From Ruminiclostridium sp. (GTDB lineage Bacteria > Bacillota > Clostridia > Oscillospirales > Oscillospiraceae): a stretch of DNA of 7,809 bases. The stretch's first letter is position 1. The number at the start of each line of letters is the position of its first letter. Below the pieces are notes generated by a model. That model was not told the origin of the DNA. It saw only the letters and a list, made by a program, of their open reading frames with translations, and did not search any database. The stretch lies in NCBI GenBank assembly GCA_017560855.1, contig JAFZEB010000083.1:1-7809 (forward strand), in the 5' to 3' direction. The position numbers and the translations under genes were made by a program. Of this stretch, positions 1 to 5,196 are shown piece by piece.

Positions 1-1
1 C

Positions 2-319
2 ATGGGCAACGGTACCATCACCAAGGAAGCCGCCGACCTGGCCCTTGACCGGCTGGAAGTGGATGAACTGGGTCTGGACGAGGTGAACCGCCAGATGCTG
101 CGGAACATCATCACCAACTACGGGGGCGGTCCTGTGGGTCTGGAGACCCTGGCGTCTACCATCGGCGAAGAGGCCGTCACCCTGGAGGATGTGTACGAGC
201 CCTATCTCATGCAGAAGGGTTTCCTTACCCGCACCCCCAGAGGGCGGTGCGTCACCCGCCTGGCCTATGAGCATCTGGGTATTCCCTTCCAGGGCCAGGA
301 GCAGATGCGTTTGGGCTGA
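2..319 (+). CDS. ruvB: Holliday junction branch migration helicase RuvB, C-terminal part (gene cut by the window edge)
   Basis: This is the last 105 residues of RuvB, the AAA+ motor that with RuvA drives Holliday junction branch migration before RuvC cuts. What is visible is the end of the lid domain and the winged-helix DNA-binding domain: the stretch ELGLDEVNRQMLR, then GGPVGLETLA, then the family signature VYEPYLMQKGFLTRTPRGR at about residues 64-82, followed by TRLAYEHLG. The ATG at base 2 is not the start: RuvB is usually about 330-350 residues, the signature regions with Walker motifs must lie upstream, and this frame is open to the window edge. The stop is TGA at 317-319. No convincing terminator follows, and 129 bp separate it from sigH. 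The identification is very firm; only the N-terminal two thirds are missing. Confidence 0.96.
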   Translation: MGNGTITKEAADLALDRLEVDELGLDEVNRQMLRNIITNYGGGPVGLETLASTIGEEAVTLEDVYEPYLMQKGFLTRTPRGRCVTRLAYEHLGIPFQGQEQMRLG

Positions 320-404
320 GGATATTGATTCATACATGATTGGTAAAATTAACAAAGAACGTCAGGGGAAACTTTTGAAAGTTTGCAATTTATTCATAAT
401 TTCC

Positions 405-434
405 TTGACTTCTGATAAGGTCTCAATGTATAAT
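405..434 (+). promoter_or_regulatory. Sigma-A-type promoter for sigH
   Basis: The -35 hexamer TTGACT (405-410) and a perfect -10 TATAAT (429-434) are 18 bp apart inside an AT-rich spacer. Transcription would be expected to start near 441, only about 8 nt before the first possible sigH start codon at 449. The match to the housekeeping consensus is strong; the start site is inferred from usual spacing. Confidence 0.8.
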
Positions 435-448
435 GGCCTTGAAAAATT

Positions 449-1084
449 ATGAATACTGATCATTTTTCCATTGTTACTATGACAGATGAACAGTTATGCG
501 CACGGGCTGCGATGGGCGACCGTGCTGCTGAGGAAGCTCTTGTTTTGCGCTACGCCCGCCTGGTGCGGGTGTGTTCCCGCCCCTTTTTCCTGGCCGGTGG
601 GGACAGTGAAGATCTCATCCAGGAAGGCATGCTGGGCCTTCTCTCGGCCATCCGGGAATTCCGGCCGGACCGTGGGGCCCAATTCCGTACCTTTGCGGAC
701 CTCTGTATCCGCCGCCGTATCGTCTCCGCCGTCCGGGCGGCTGCCGGCGGCAAGCATTCCCCGCTGAACAATTACGTTTCCCTCGAACCATCCCTCTTTT
801 TGGCTAACCAGGACTTTGCTCCCTTTGGCACGGCATACCCCAGCCACAGGGACCCCGAGGATGTCATCATCCACCAGGAGAATCTGTCCGCCCTGCAGAA
901 GGCTCTCGAAGACCAGTTGACCGGTCTGGAGGCCCAGGTGCTGGACCGATATCTGGACGGGGCCTCCTATGCTGAAATTGCTGAAGAGGTACACCGGTCC
1001 ACGAAATCTGTGGACAACGCCGTGCAGCGCATTCGGAAAAAGATTGCGCAGCACATCTCCCGCGGCGAATACAGCGGAAGCTGA
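449..1084 (+). CDS. sigH: RNA polymerase sigma factor SigH (Spo0H type)
   Basis: A 211-residue sigma-70 family factor of the sigma-H group, which in spore-forming Firmicutes directs stationary-phase and early sporulation genes. Region 2 is clear at about residues 23-92, with EDLIQEGMLGLLSAIREF (54-71) as the core-binding and -10 recognition helix and FADLCIRRRI after it. The SPLNNYVSL stretch that follows is typical of SigH. Region 4 (about 157-199) contains the helix-turn-helix YAEIAEEVHRSTKSVDNAVQR for -35 recognition. Length agrees with B. subtilis SigH (218). The start is uncertain: ATG 449 is the first codon possible after an in-frame TGA at 440-442, and ATG 479 (residue 11, MTDEQL) is also plausible. 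Neither has a Shine-Dalgarno sequence. It lies between ruvB and a zinc-ribbon gene rather than next to the secE/nusG region as in Bacillus. Confidence 0.9.
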   Translation: MNTDHFSIVTMTDEQLCARAAMGDRAAEEALVLRYARLVRVCSRPFFLAGGDSEDLIQEGMLGLLSAIREFRPDRGAQFRTFADLCIRRRIVSAVRAAAGGKHSPLNNYVSLEPSLFLANQDFAPFGTAYPSHRDPEDVIIHQENLSALQKALEDQLTGLEAQVLDRYLDGASYAEIAEEVHRSTKSVDNAVQRIRKKIAQHISRGEYSGS

Positions 1085-1143
1085 TCGCATATTTATATCC
1101 GACCCAACCCCGGGTCAAAAGAGTCAAAGAGAGGGTTAAAAGC

Positions 1144-1419
1144 ATGTACGAAGATAAGACTTTAGTATGCAAAGAGTGCGGCAACGAGTTCGTGTTCTCT
1201 GCTGGTGAGCAGGAGTTCTACGCTGAGAGAGGCTTCCAGAACGAGCCCCAGCGCTGCAAGGGCTGCCGTGACGCTCGCAAGGCTGCTTCCCGCGGTCCCC
1301 GTGAGTTCTTCACCGCTACCTGCGCATCCTGCGGCGGCGAGGCAAAGGTTCCCTTCGAGCCCAAGTCCGATCGTCCTGTTTACTGCAGCGAGTGCTTCGC
1401 TCGTCAGAGAGAGGCTTAA
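1144..1419 (+). CDS. Small double zinc-ribbon protein (probable zf-trcl plus CxxC-x17-CxxC domains)
   Basis: A 91-residue protein with eight cysteines in four CxxC pairs: C9/C12 and C38/C41 form the first probable zinc ribbon, and C60/C63 and C81/C84 the second, with exactly 17 residues between the latter two pairs. This matches the family described as a probable zinc-ribbon domain followed by a CxxC-x17-CxxC domain; its molecular role is unknown to me. The rest is charged and soluble, with no signal peptide or membrane segment. ATG 1144 is preceded by the purine-rich Shine-Dalgarno AGAGAGGG about 7 nt upstream. Codon choice differs from the neighbours: Ala is largely GCT and Arg mostly CGT/CGC, where flanking genes prefer GCC and CGG, as expected for a very highly expressed gene. 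It sits 59 bp after sigH with no clear promoter of its own, and a strong terminator follows. Confidence 0.85.
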   Translation: MYEDKTLVCKECGNEFVFSAGEQEFYAERGFQNEPQRCKGCRDARKAASRGPREFFTATCASCGGEAKVPFEPKSDRPVYCSECFARQREA

Positions 1420-1443
1420 TTTCATAAGAAATTACGCGTGACC

Positions 1444-1481
1444 AAGGAAGGTGTCAGATCATTCTGACACCTTCCTTTTTT
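1444..1481 (+). terminator. Strong intrinsic terminator after the zinc-ribbon gene
   Basis: A perfect 15-bp stem (1444-1458 with 1463-1477), loop TCAT, runs directly into a T tract ending at 1481. The stem has no mismatch. It ends the sigH/zinc-ribbon transcription unit and separates it from carD. Confidence 0.95.
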
Positions 1482-1576
1482 ACAAGTTCCGAAAAAGGTG
1501 AGGGAATGAACTGGTGAAATTGGGTAAAACTTTGTGTTATATCCACGTAAAATCTGACGAAAATGGCAAATAATCC

Positions 1577-1605
1577 TTGCAAAATCAGGAAAAAACCGCT
1601 ATAAT
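1577..1605 (+). promoter_or_regulatory. Sigma-A-type promoter for carD
   Basis: TTGCAA (1577-1582) and a perfect TATAAT (1600-1605) with an ideal 17-bp spacer, in an AT-rich stretch. Expected transcript start is near 1612, giving a leader of about 54 nt before carD. The rest of the 1482-1576 spacer holds nothing I can recognise. Confidence 0.8.
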
Positions 1606-1652
1606 ATTATCAATACAAGTCAAAAGCAGAAACGGGAATTGGAGCAGGACGC

Positions 1653-1660
1653 AGGAGGTG
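1653..1660 (+). promoter_or_regulatory. Shine-Dalgarno sequence that fixes the carD start
   Basis: AGGAGGTG lies 5 nt before ATG 1666. It shows that the in-frame TTG at 1639, which would add nine residues and place this site inside the coding region, is not the start. Confidence 0.88.
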
Positions 1661-1665
1661 GGTCA

Positions 1666-2145
1666 ATGTACCGGATCGGAGATAAGATCGTCCATCCCAT
1701 GCATGGCGCCGGGATCGTGGACGAGATCGTGACACGAAAGGTCAATAACGTCCAGCGGGATTACTACAGTCTCCGTCTGCCCATAGGGGGCATGTTGGTC
1801 CTTATCCCCACCGATCACTGTCAGGAGATCGGCGTCCGTCCTGTTCTGGACCCTGCAGAATCGGATGCCATTCTGGCCCAGATCGCCGATCTGCAGGTGA
1901 AGCTGGAGTCCAACTGGAACCATCGGTATCAGGAAAACATGCAGCGGCTCAAGAGCGGCGACCTGCTGGAGGTGGCCAAGGTGGTCAAGAGCCTTCTCCT
2001 GCGGGACACCCGCCGGGGCCTGTCCACCGGGGAGCGGAAGATGCTTCACTCGGCCAGACAGATCCTGATTTCCGAACTGAGTCTCTCCCGGGACATTCCC
2101 TACGAAGAGGCGGAAGAATGTATCAACCAGGTCCTGCACGCATAA
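1666..2145 (+). CDS. carD: CarD/CdnL-family transcriptional regulator
   Basis: A 159-residue CarD-family protein. CarD proteins bind the beta subunit of RNA polymerase through an N-terminal Tudor-like RID domain (shared with the repair factor TRCF/Mfd) and stabilise open complexes at housekeeping and rRNA promoters through a helical C-terminal domain that contacts DNA at the upstream edge of the bubble. Here residues 1-60 (FRAME: YRIGDKIVHPMHGAGIVDEI and YYSLRLPIGGMLVLIP) are the RID-like beta domain, and about 70-159 is the all-helical domain with the conserved RDTRRGLSTGERKML stretch. Length fits the family (about 160). The gene has its own promoter and terminator, so it is probably a single-gene unit, but it lies directly before ispD-ispF, an arrangement I believe is frequent in Clostridia. 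Confidence 0.93.
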   Translation: MYRIGDKIVHPMHGAGIVDEIVTRKVNNVQRDYYSLRLPIGGMLVLIPTDHCQEIGVRPVLDPAESDAILAQIADLQVKLESNWNHRYQENMQRLKSGDLLEVAKVVKSLLLRDTRRGLSTGERKMLHSARQILISELSLSRDIPYEEAEECINQVLHA

Positions 2146-2157
2146 AATGAACAGCAA

Positions 2158-2186
2158 AAAAGGAGCCTTTGGAAAGGCTCCTTTTA
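2158..2186 (+). terminator. Intrinsic terminator between carD and ispD
   Basis: A 13-bp inverted repeat (2158-2170 with 2173-2185), GC-rich in its centre (GGAGCC/GGCTCC), with a 2-nt spacer that will open to a somewhat larger loop, ending in TTTTA. A-rich upstream and T-rich downstream flanks make it look bidirectional, though there is no opposing gene. It ends 24 nt before the ispD start codon. Confidence 0.85.
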
Positions 2187-2195
2187 TCACACTTG

Positions 2196-2204
2196 AAAAG
2201 GAGG
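2196..2204 (+). promoter_or_regulatory. Shine-Dalgarno sequence that fixes the ispD start
   Basis: AAAAGGAGG lies 6 nt before ATG 2211. The in-frame TTG at 2169 falls inside the terminator hairpin and has no such site, so ATG 2211 is the start. Confidence 0.88.
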
Positions 2205-2210
2205 AACCCC

Positions 2211-2945
2211 ATGGGTTTTCTGGATAAGTTATGGAAGAAAAAGACCGGGGAAGCCGCCCCCTTCTGCTCTGTGGTGGTGGTGGCCGCCGGGCAGGCATCC
2301 CGGATGGAGGGGATCGACAAGATCCTCTGCCCCATGGGAGGCGAGGCCATCGTCCTTCGGTCCGTTGCACCCTTCCAGGCCTGCGGCCTGGTGGACGAGA
2401 TCGTCATTGTCACCCGGGAGGACCTGATGGCCCCCATCGGCACCCTCTGCAGCCAGAAGGGCTATGATAAGGTCAAGCGCCTGGTCCGGGGAGGAGCCAG
2501 CCGTCCGGAATCGGTGATGGCCGGTCTGGAAGCCTGTGATCCCGCCGCCGACCTCATTGCCATCCACGACGGGGCCCGGCCTTTCGTCACGGAAGAGATC
2601 ATCGAGGAGACCGTTCGGGCAGCCCGGAAACACCATGCCGCAGCCCCGGCTATCCCCGTGAAGGACACCATCAAGCGGGCGGTGAATGGTGTGGTCACCG
2701 AGACCCCCGACCGGGCGGAACTCTTTGCCGTTCAGACTCCTCAGATCTTCGATGCCGCCCTTATCAAGGGGGCTGTGGGCAAGGCTCTTCAGGAGGGGGA
2801 TCCCGTCACCGATGACTGCTCTGCCGTGGAGCGCATCGGCTTCTCGGTGGTCCTCACCAAGGGCAGCGAGGAGAACATCAAGATCACCACCCCCCGGGAT
2901 CTCATCCACGGGGAGGCCATTCTGGCAGAAAGGATGGGAAAGTAA
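2211..2945 (+). CDS. ispD: 2-C-methyl-D-erythritol 4-phosphate cytidylyltransferase IspD
   Basis: A 244-residue enzyme that joins MEP to CTP, giving CDP-ME and pyrophosphate, the third step of the non-mevalonate isoprenoid pathway in the cytosol. The nucleotide-binding loop is VVVAAGQASRM (22-32) with the conserved lysine K37. Further family signatures are RGGASRPES (93-101), HDGARPFV (119-126), PVKDTIK (149-155), R168 with QTPQ (175-178), TDD (200-202) and ENIKITTPRDL (221-231). Two oddities are visible. About 18 residues precede the usual beginning of the fold (MGFLDKLWKKK, basic and amphipathic). In the loop, the second glycine of the usual GxG is alanine (A29). All other expected residues are present, so it should be active. 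ispF follows after 2 bp, the normal pairing. Confidence 0.95.
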   Translation: MGFLDKLWKKKTGEAAPFCSVVVVAAGQASRMEGIDKILCPMGGEAIVLRSVAPFQACGLVDEIVIVTREDLMAPIGTLCSQKGYDKVKRLVRGGASRPESVMAGLEACDPAADLIAIHDGARPFVTEEIIEETVRAARKHHAAAPAIPVKDTIKRAVNGVVTETPDRAELFAVQTPQIFDAALIKGAVGKALQEGDPVTDDCSAVERIGFSVVLTKGSEENIKITTPRDLIHGEAILAERMGK

Positions 2946-2947
2946 CC

Positions 2948-3430
2948 ATGCGCATCGGACACGGATACGACGTACACCGGCTGGTTCCCGGCCGAAAGCT
3001 CATTCTGGGCGGGGTGGACATTCCCCACCATCTGGGGCTGCTGGGTCACTCGGACGCAGACGTTCTGGCCCACGCCCTCATGGACGCCCTCCTGGGGGCC
3101 GCCGCCCTGGGAGACATCGGCCAGCACTTCCCGGACAAGGACCCTGCCTACAGCGGGGCGGACAGCCTGGTCCTTCTGGGGAAGGTCATGGACCTTCTGG
3201 CCCAAAAAGGCTGGCGGGTGGAGAACGCCGACATGACGATCCTGGCCCAGAAGCCCAAGCTCATGCCCCACATCCCCCAGATGCGCCAGAACCTCTCCCG
3301 GGTCATGGGCGTCCCGGTGACTGCCATCAGCGTCAAGGCCACCACCGAGGAGGGCCTGGGCTTCACCGGTACCGAGCAGGGCATCGCCGCCCATGCGGTG
3401 GTCCTCATTGAGGCCCTCGAGAAAGCCTAA
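2948..3430 (+). CDS. ispF: 2-C-methyl-D-erythritol 2,4-cyclodiphosphate synthase IspF
   Basis: A 160-residue protein, the normal length, which cyclises CDP-ME 2-phosphate to MEcPP with release of CMP, the fifth step of the MEP pathway. Family members are homotrimers with active sites at subunit interfaces. The metal-binding residues D8 and H10 (GHGYDVHRL) and H42 (HSDADVLAHALMDALLGA, 34-51) are all present. The FPDKDP stretch and the C-terminal signature ATTEEGLGFTGTEQGIAAHAV are also intact. ATG 2948 comes 2 bp after the ispD stop and uses an AGGATGG-like ribosome site lying in the end of ispD, so the two genes are translationally close and surely cotranscribed. The intervening enzyme IspE is not encoded here. 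The first terminator-like structure downstream is the hairpin at 3631-3672. Confidence 0.96.
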   Translation: MRIGHGYDVHRLVPGRKLILGGVDIPHHLGLLGHSDADVLAHALMDALLGAAALGDIGQHFPDKDPAYSGADSLVLLGKVMDLLAQKGWRVENADMTILAQKPKLMPHIPQMRQNLSRVMGVPVTAISVKATTEEGLGFTGTEQGIAAHAVVLIEALEKA

Positions 3431-3485
3431 GATGTTCCTTCATGCAAGAAGCGAACGTCAAAGTTGTTATCATCTTTCCTGTTTT

Positions 3486-3563
3486 GTAGGGGCGATTCAC
3501 GAATCGCCCGGGCAACGTTGGTTTAGCCCTATGGGTGGCGGGCGCTTCATGAAGCGCCCCAAC
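3486..3563. repeat. MITE-like intergenic repeat made of two palindromic hairpins
   Basis: Two hairpins with 9-bp perfect arms sit at 3490-3509 (arms GGGCGATTC/GAATCGCCC) and 3540-3559 (arms GGGCGCTTC/GAAGCGCCC; this one is a perfect 20-bp palindrome). The whole unit also has terminal inverted repeats: 3486-3498 matches the reverse complement of 3551-3563 at 11 of 13 positions. A small CCC/GGG hairpin at 3527-3535 lies between. There is no coding potential. The layout resembles short non-autonomous repeats that I recall as common in intergenic regions of gut Oscillospiraceae; copy number cannot be judged from one copy. Confidence 0.7.
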
Positions 3564-3619
3564 GACAGCGTAACAGAAATGGAAAAGGTTGCCTTATCAT
3601 AGAAACGAAACGAGTAGTT

Positions 3620-3650
3620 TTGACACAAAACCTCCTTCCGGGCATAGGAT
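3620..3650 (+). promoter_or_regulatory. Possible promoter for the DUF3343/desulfurase pair
   Basis: A perfect TTGACA (3620-3625) is followed after 19 bp by TAGGAT (3645-3650, four of six consensus bases). The spacing is long and the -10 weak, so this is tentative. If used, transcription would start near 3657, inside the hairpin described next. Confidence 0.4.
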
Positions 3651-3672
3651 GATCCGGGAGGAGGAATTTTTT
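3631..3672 (+). terminator. Terminator-like hairpin that also covers the Shine-Dalgarno sequence of the DUF3343 gene
   Basis: Bases 3631-3641 pair with 3654-3664 over 11 positions (one G-U pair) around a 12-nt loop, followed by AA and six Ts (3667-3672) directly before ATG 3673. The 3' arm contains AGGAGG (3659-3664), the ribosome site of the next gene, paired to CCTCCT. For transcripts coming from ispD-ispF this would act as a terminator or hide the ribosome site. It is the only terminator-like structure with a T run after ispF. Confidence 0.65.
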
Positions 3673-3924
3673 ATGTCTTATCTCATCATGTGCCGCTCCC
3701 TGACCTATGCCCAGCGGGTGGCCAACACCTTGGAGCGGGCCGGGATCCCCGCCCGGATCCTCCGCTCTCCCGCTGAGATCTCACCCAAGGGCTGCAGCTA
3801 CTCGGTCCGGGTGGGTGGGCAGTCCCTGTCCCGGACCCTCACCGTCCTGGCCCAGAAAAAGCTTCCCTATCTGGGGATCTACGTGGGGCAGAGGGGGAAC
3901 GGGTATCGTGAGGTGGAACTGTGA
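3673..3924 (+). CDS. DUF3343 protein, putative sulfur/selenium carrier
   Basis: An 83-residue protein of the DUF3343 type, described in databases as a putative Se/S carrier. Visible features are the beta-alpha-beta beginning SYLIMCRSLTYAQRVANTLERAGIPARILRSP, then a family-like cysteine in SPKGCSYSVRV (C41), followed by Ser where I recall Gly as usual. The C-terminal part (VLAQKKLPYLGIYV) is the second helix and strand. No signal peptide or membrane segment. The start ATG 3673 is set by AGGAGG at 3659-3664, 8 nt upstream; the longer frame from 3589 would run through the hairpin and has no ribosome site. The stop codon overlaps the GTG start of the cysteine desulfurase by 4 bp, so the two are translationally coupled, which supports a role in accepting sulfur or selenium from that enzyme. 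The family call rests on pattern recognition and on the partner gene. Confidence 0.78.
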   Translation: MSYLIMCRSLTYAQRVANTLERAGIPARILRSPAEISPKGCSYSVRVGGQSLSRTLTVLAQKKLPYLGIYVGQRGNGYREVEL

Positions 3925-5036
3925 TCTATTTTGACAGTGCCGCCACCACCCTCCGGAAGCCCCCGGCGGTGTCCCGGGCGGTTCGTTATGCCATGGCCAC
4001 CATGGCCAGCCCCGGACGGGGGGACCACGGACCGGCCGCCCGGGCGGGCAGGACCCTGCTGGCCTGCCGGGAACGGGCGGCCGATCTCTTTGGGGTGGGA
4101 GAGCCGGACCGGGTGATCCTCACCGCCAACGCCACCCATGGTCTGAACCTCGCCATCAAAAGCCTGGTGAAACCGGGAAGTGTGGTCCTCCTGTCTGGGT
4201 GGGAGCACAATGCCGTGACCCGGCCCCTTCAGACCATTCCCGATCTCCGGGTGGAGATCCTGCGGACACCCCTCTTCCGTCCGGACCTCTTTCTGGAGGA
4301 GCTGGACCGCCGACTGACCGGAGAGGTGGACGTGATGGTCTGCACCCAGGTCTCCAACGTCTTCGGCTATGTCCTGCCAGTGGCGGAGACAGCCGCTCTG
4401 TGCCGGGCCAGAGGGGTCCCTTTGATCGTGGATGCCTCCCAGGGGGCGGGCTTGCTCCCCATCCGCCTGGAGGACTGGGGGGCGGAGTTCGTGGCCATGC
4501 CCGGACACAAGGGGCTGTACGGACCCCAGGGGACAGGACTCCTCCTGTGCCGGGAAGGAGGGGAACCCATCCTGGAAGGAGGGACGGGAAGCGACTCCCG
4601 CAGCCGGACCATGCCAGACTTCCTGCCGGATCGGCTGGAGGCCGGGACCCACAATGTTCCAGGGGCGGCGGGCCTGCTGGCGGGAATGGACTTTGTCCGA
4701 CGAATGGGGCCGGGACGGCTCCTCCGTCATGAGACCGGTCTGAAGGATCTGGCAGGGGAGGGACTGGAAGGACTGCCGGGGGTTCAAGTGTTCCGGACCA
4801 GGGGGGGAAGCCAGACGGGGGTCCTGTCCTTCCGGGTGGCTCATTGGGACGCCGGGACTTTGGCTGACCGACTGTCCGCCCGTGGGATCGCCCTCCGGGC
4901 GGGGCTGCACTGTGCCCCCACCGCCCACGAGACCGTGGGGACGGTGGAGACCGGGACCCTGCGGCTGAGCTTTTCTGCCTTTAACACATGGCGGGAAGTG
5001 GAGGCATTTCTGGACATCATGCGGAAGATCGTGTGA
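3921..5036 (+). CDS. Class V aminotransferase, cysteine desulfurase family (EF2568-like)
   Basis: A 371-residue PLP enzyme of the NifS/SufS fold, the subfamily I know as am_tr_V_EF2568 (TIGR01977). These take sulfur (or selenium) from cysteine (selenocysteine) onto an active-site cysteine. The N-terminal IYFDSAATT, NATHGLNLAI, VDASQGAG (D171) and the PLP-lysine motif PGHKGLYGPQGTG (K197) are intact. The catalytic cysteine is C331 in LRAGLHCAPTAHETVGT. FLPDRLEAGTHNVPG is typical of the family. The start is GTG 3921, overlapping the upstream stop by 4 bp, with AGGTGG 4 nt before it. Members of this subfamily have been linked to selenium-dependent molybdenum hydroxylase maturation alongside DUF3343, SelD and YqeB/YqeC; none of those other partners is in this window. 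A scaffold such as IscU/SufU is also absent. Substrate (S or Se) cannot be decided from sequence. Confidence 0.88.
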   Translation: MIYFDSAATTLRKPPAVSRAVRYAMATMASPGRGDHGPAARAGRTLLACRERAADLFGVGEPDRVILTANATHGLNLAIKSLVKPGSVVLLSGWEHNAVTRPLQTIPDLRVEILRTPLFRPDLFLEELDRRLTGEVDVMVCTQVSNVFGYVLPVAETAALCRARGVPLIVDASQGAGLLPIRLEDWGAEFVAMPGHKGLYGPQGTGLLLCREGGEPILEGGTGSDSRSRTMPDFLPDRLEAGTHNVPGAAGLLAGMDFVRRMGPGRLLRHETGLKDLAGEGLEGLPGVQVFRTRGGSQTGVLSFRVAHWDAGTLADRLSARGIALRAGLHCAPTAHETVGTVETGTLRLSFSAFNTWREVEAFLDIMRKIV

Positions 5037-5037
5037 G

Positions 5038-5066
5038 GGGCGGATGGCAGCATCCGCCCTTTTCTT
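5038..5066 (+). terminator. Intrinsic terminator after the cysteine desulfurase gene
   Basis: A perfect 9-bp GC-rich stem (5038-5046 with 5051-5059), loop GCAG, followed by TTTTCTT. It begins one base after the desulfurase stop codon and ends that two-gene unit. Confidence 0.9.
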
Positions 5067-5091
5067 ATGGAAATTTAATGCCCCCTCGGGG

Positions 5092-5120
5092 TTGTAAATG
5101 GGCCGGAAATACAGTATAAT
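5092..5120 (+). promoter_or_regulatory. Sigma-A-type promoter for the cdaA-cdaR-rseC unit
   Basis: TTGTAA (5092-5097) and a perfect TATAAT (5115-5120) with 17-bp spacing. Expected start is near 5127, leaving a leader of about 70 nt before cdaA. Only short, weak hairpins are visible in that leader and no riboswitch I can recognise. Confidence 0.78.
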
Positions 5121-5196
5121 AACTTGAATTACCATGTAAAACTCGGGGTGCTATACCCTGTGTCCGAATATGGCAAAAAAACAGGAAGGGAGGACT

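Noticed and set aside
2..4. ATG at the window edge as a gene start for the RuvB fragment
   Set aside because: It is an internal methionine; the preserved part begins inside the lid domain and the AAA+ core must lie upstream of the window.
370..383. Small inverted repeat AACTTT/AAAGTT after ruvB as a terminator
   Set aside because: Only six A/T-rich pairs with a 2-nt loop and no clear T run; too weak to call.
494..1090. Long reverse-strand open frame across sigH
   Set aside because: Mirror of a well-supported coding region in GC-rich DNA; its translation shows no recognisable domain and it lacks a ribosome site.
1085..1143. GACCC/GGGTC hairpin and short GTCAAA-AGA repeats between sigH and the zinc-ribbon gene as a terminator or operator
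   Set aside because: The stem is only 5 bp and is followed by A-rich sequence; no T run and no recognised operator pattern.
2147..2227. A 26-residue open frame between carD and ispD that could be a leader peptide
   Set aside because: It runs through the terminator stem, has no Shine-Dalgarno sequence and its residues (KKGAFGKAPF) simply reflect the inverted repeat.
3393..3602. A 69-residue open frame over the end of ispF and the repeat
   Set aside because: Its sequence comes from the palindromic repeat, its start lies inside ispF, and it has no family resemblance or ribosome site.
3879..5135. A 418-residue reverse-strand open frame across the desulfurase gene
   Set aside because: Rich in Pro/Gly/His/Gln with no domain, and opposite an intact PLP enzyme with all catalytic residues; a composition artefact.
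5170..5196. Upstream in-frame ATG 5170 as the cdaA start
   Set aside because: No ribosome site precedes it, whereas ATG 5197 has a purine-rich site just before it, and the added residues would cover that site.
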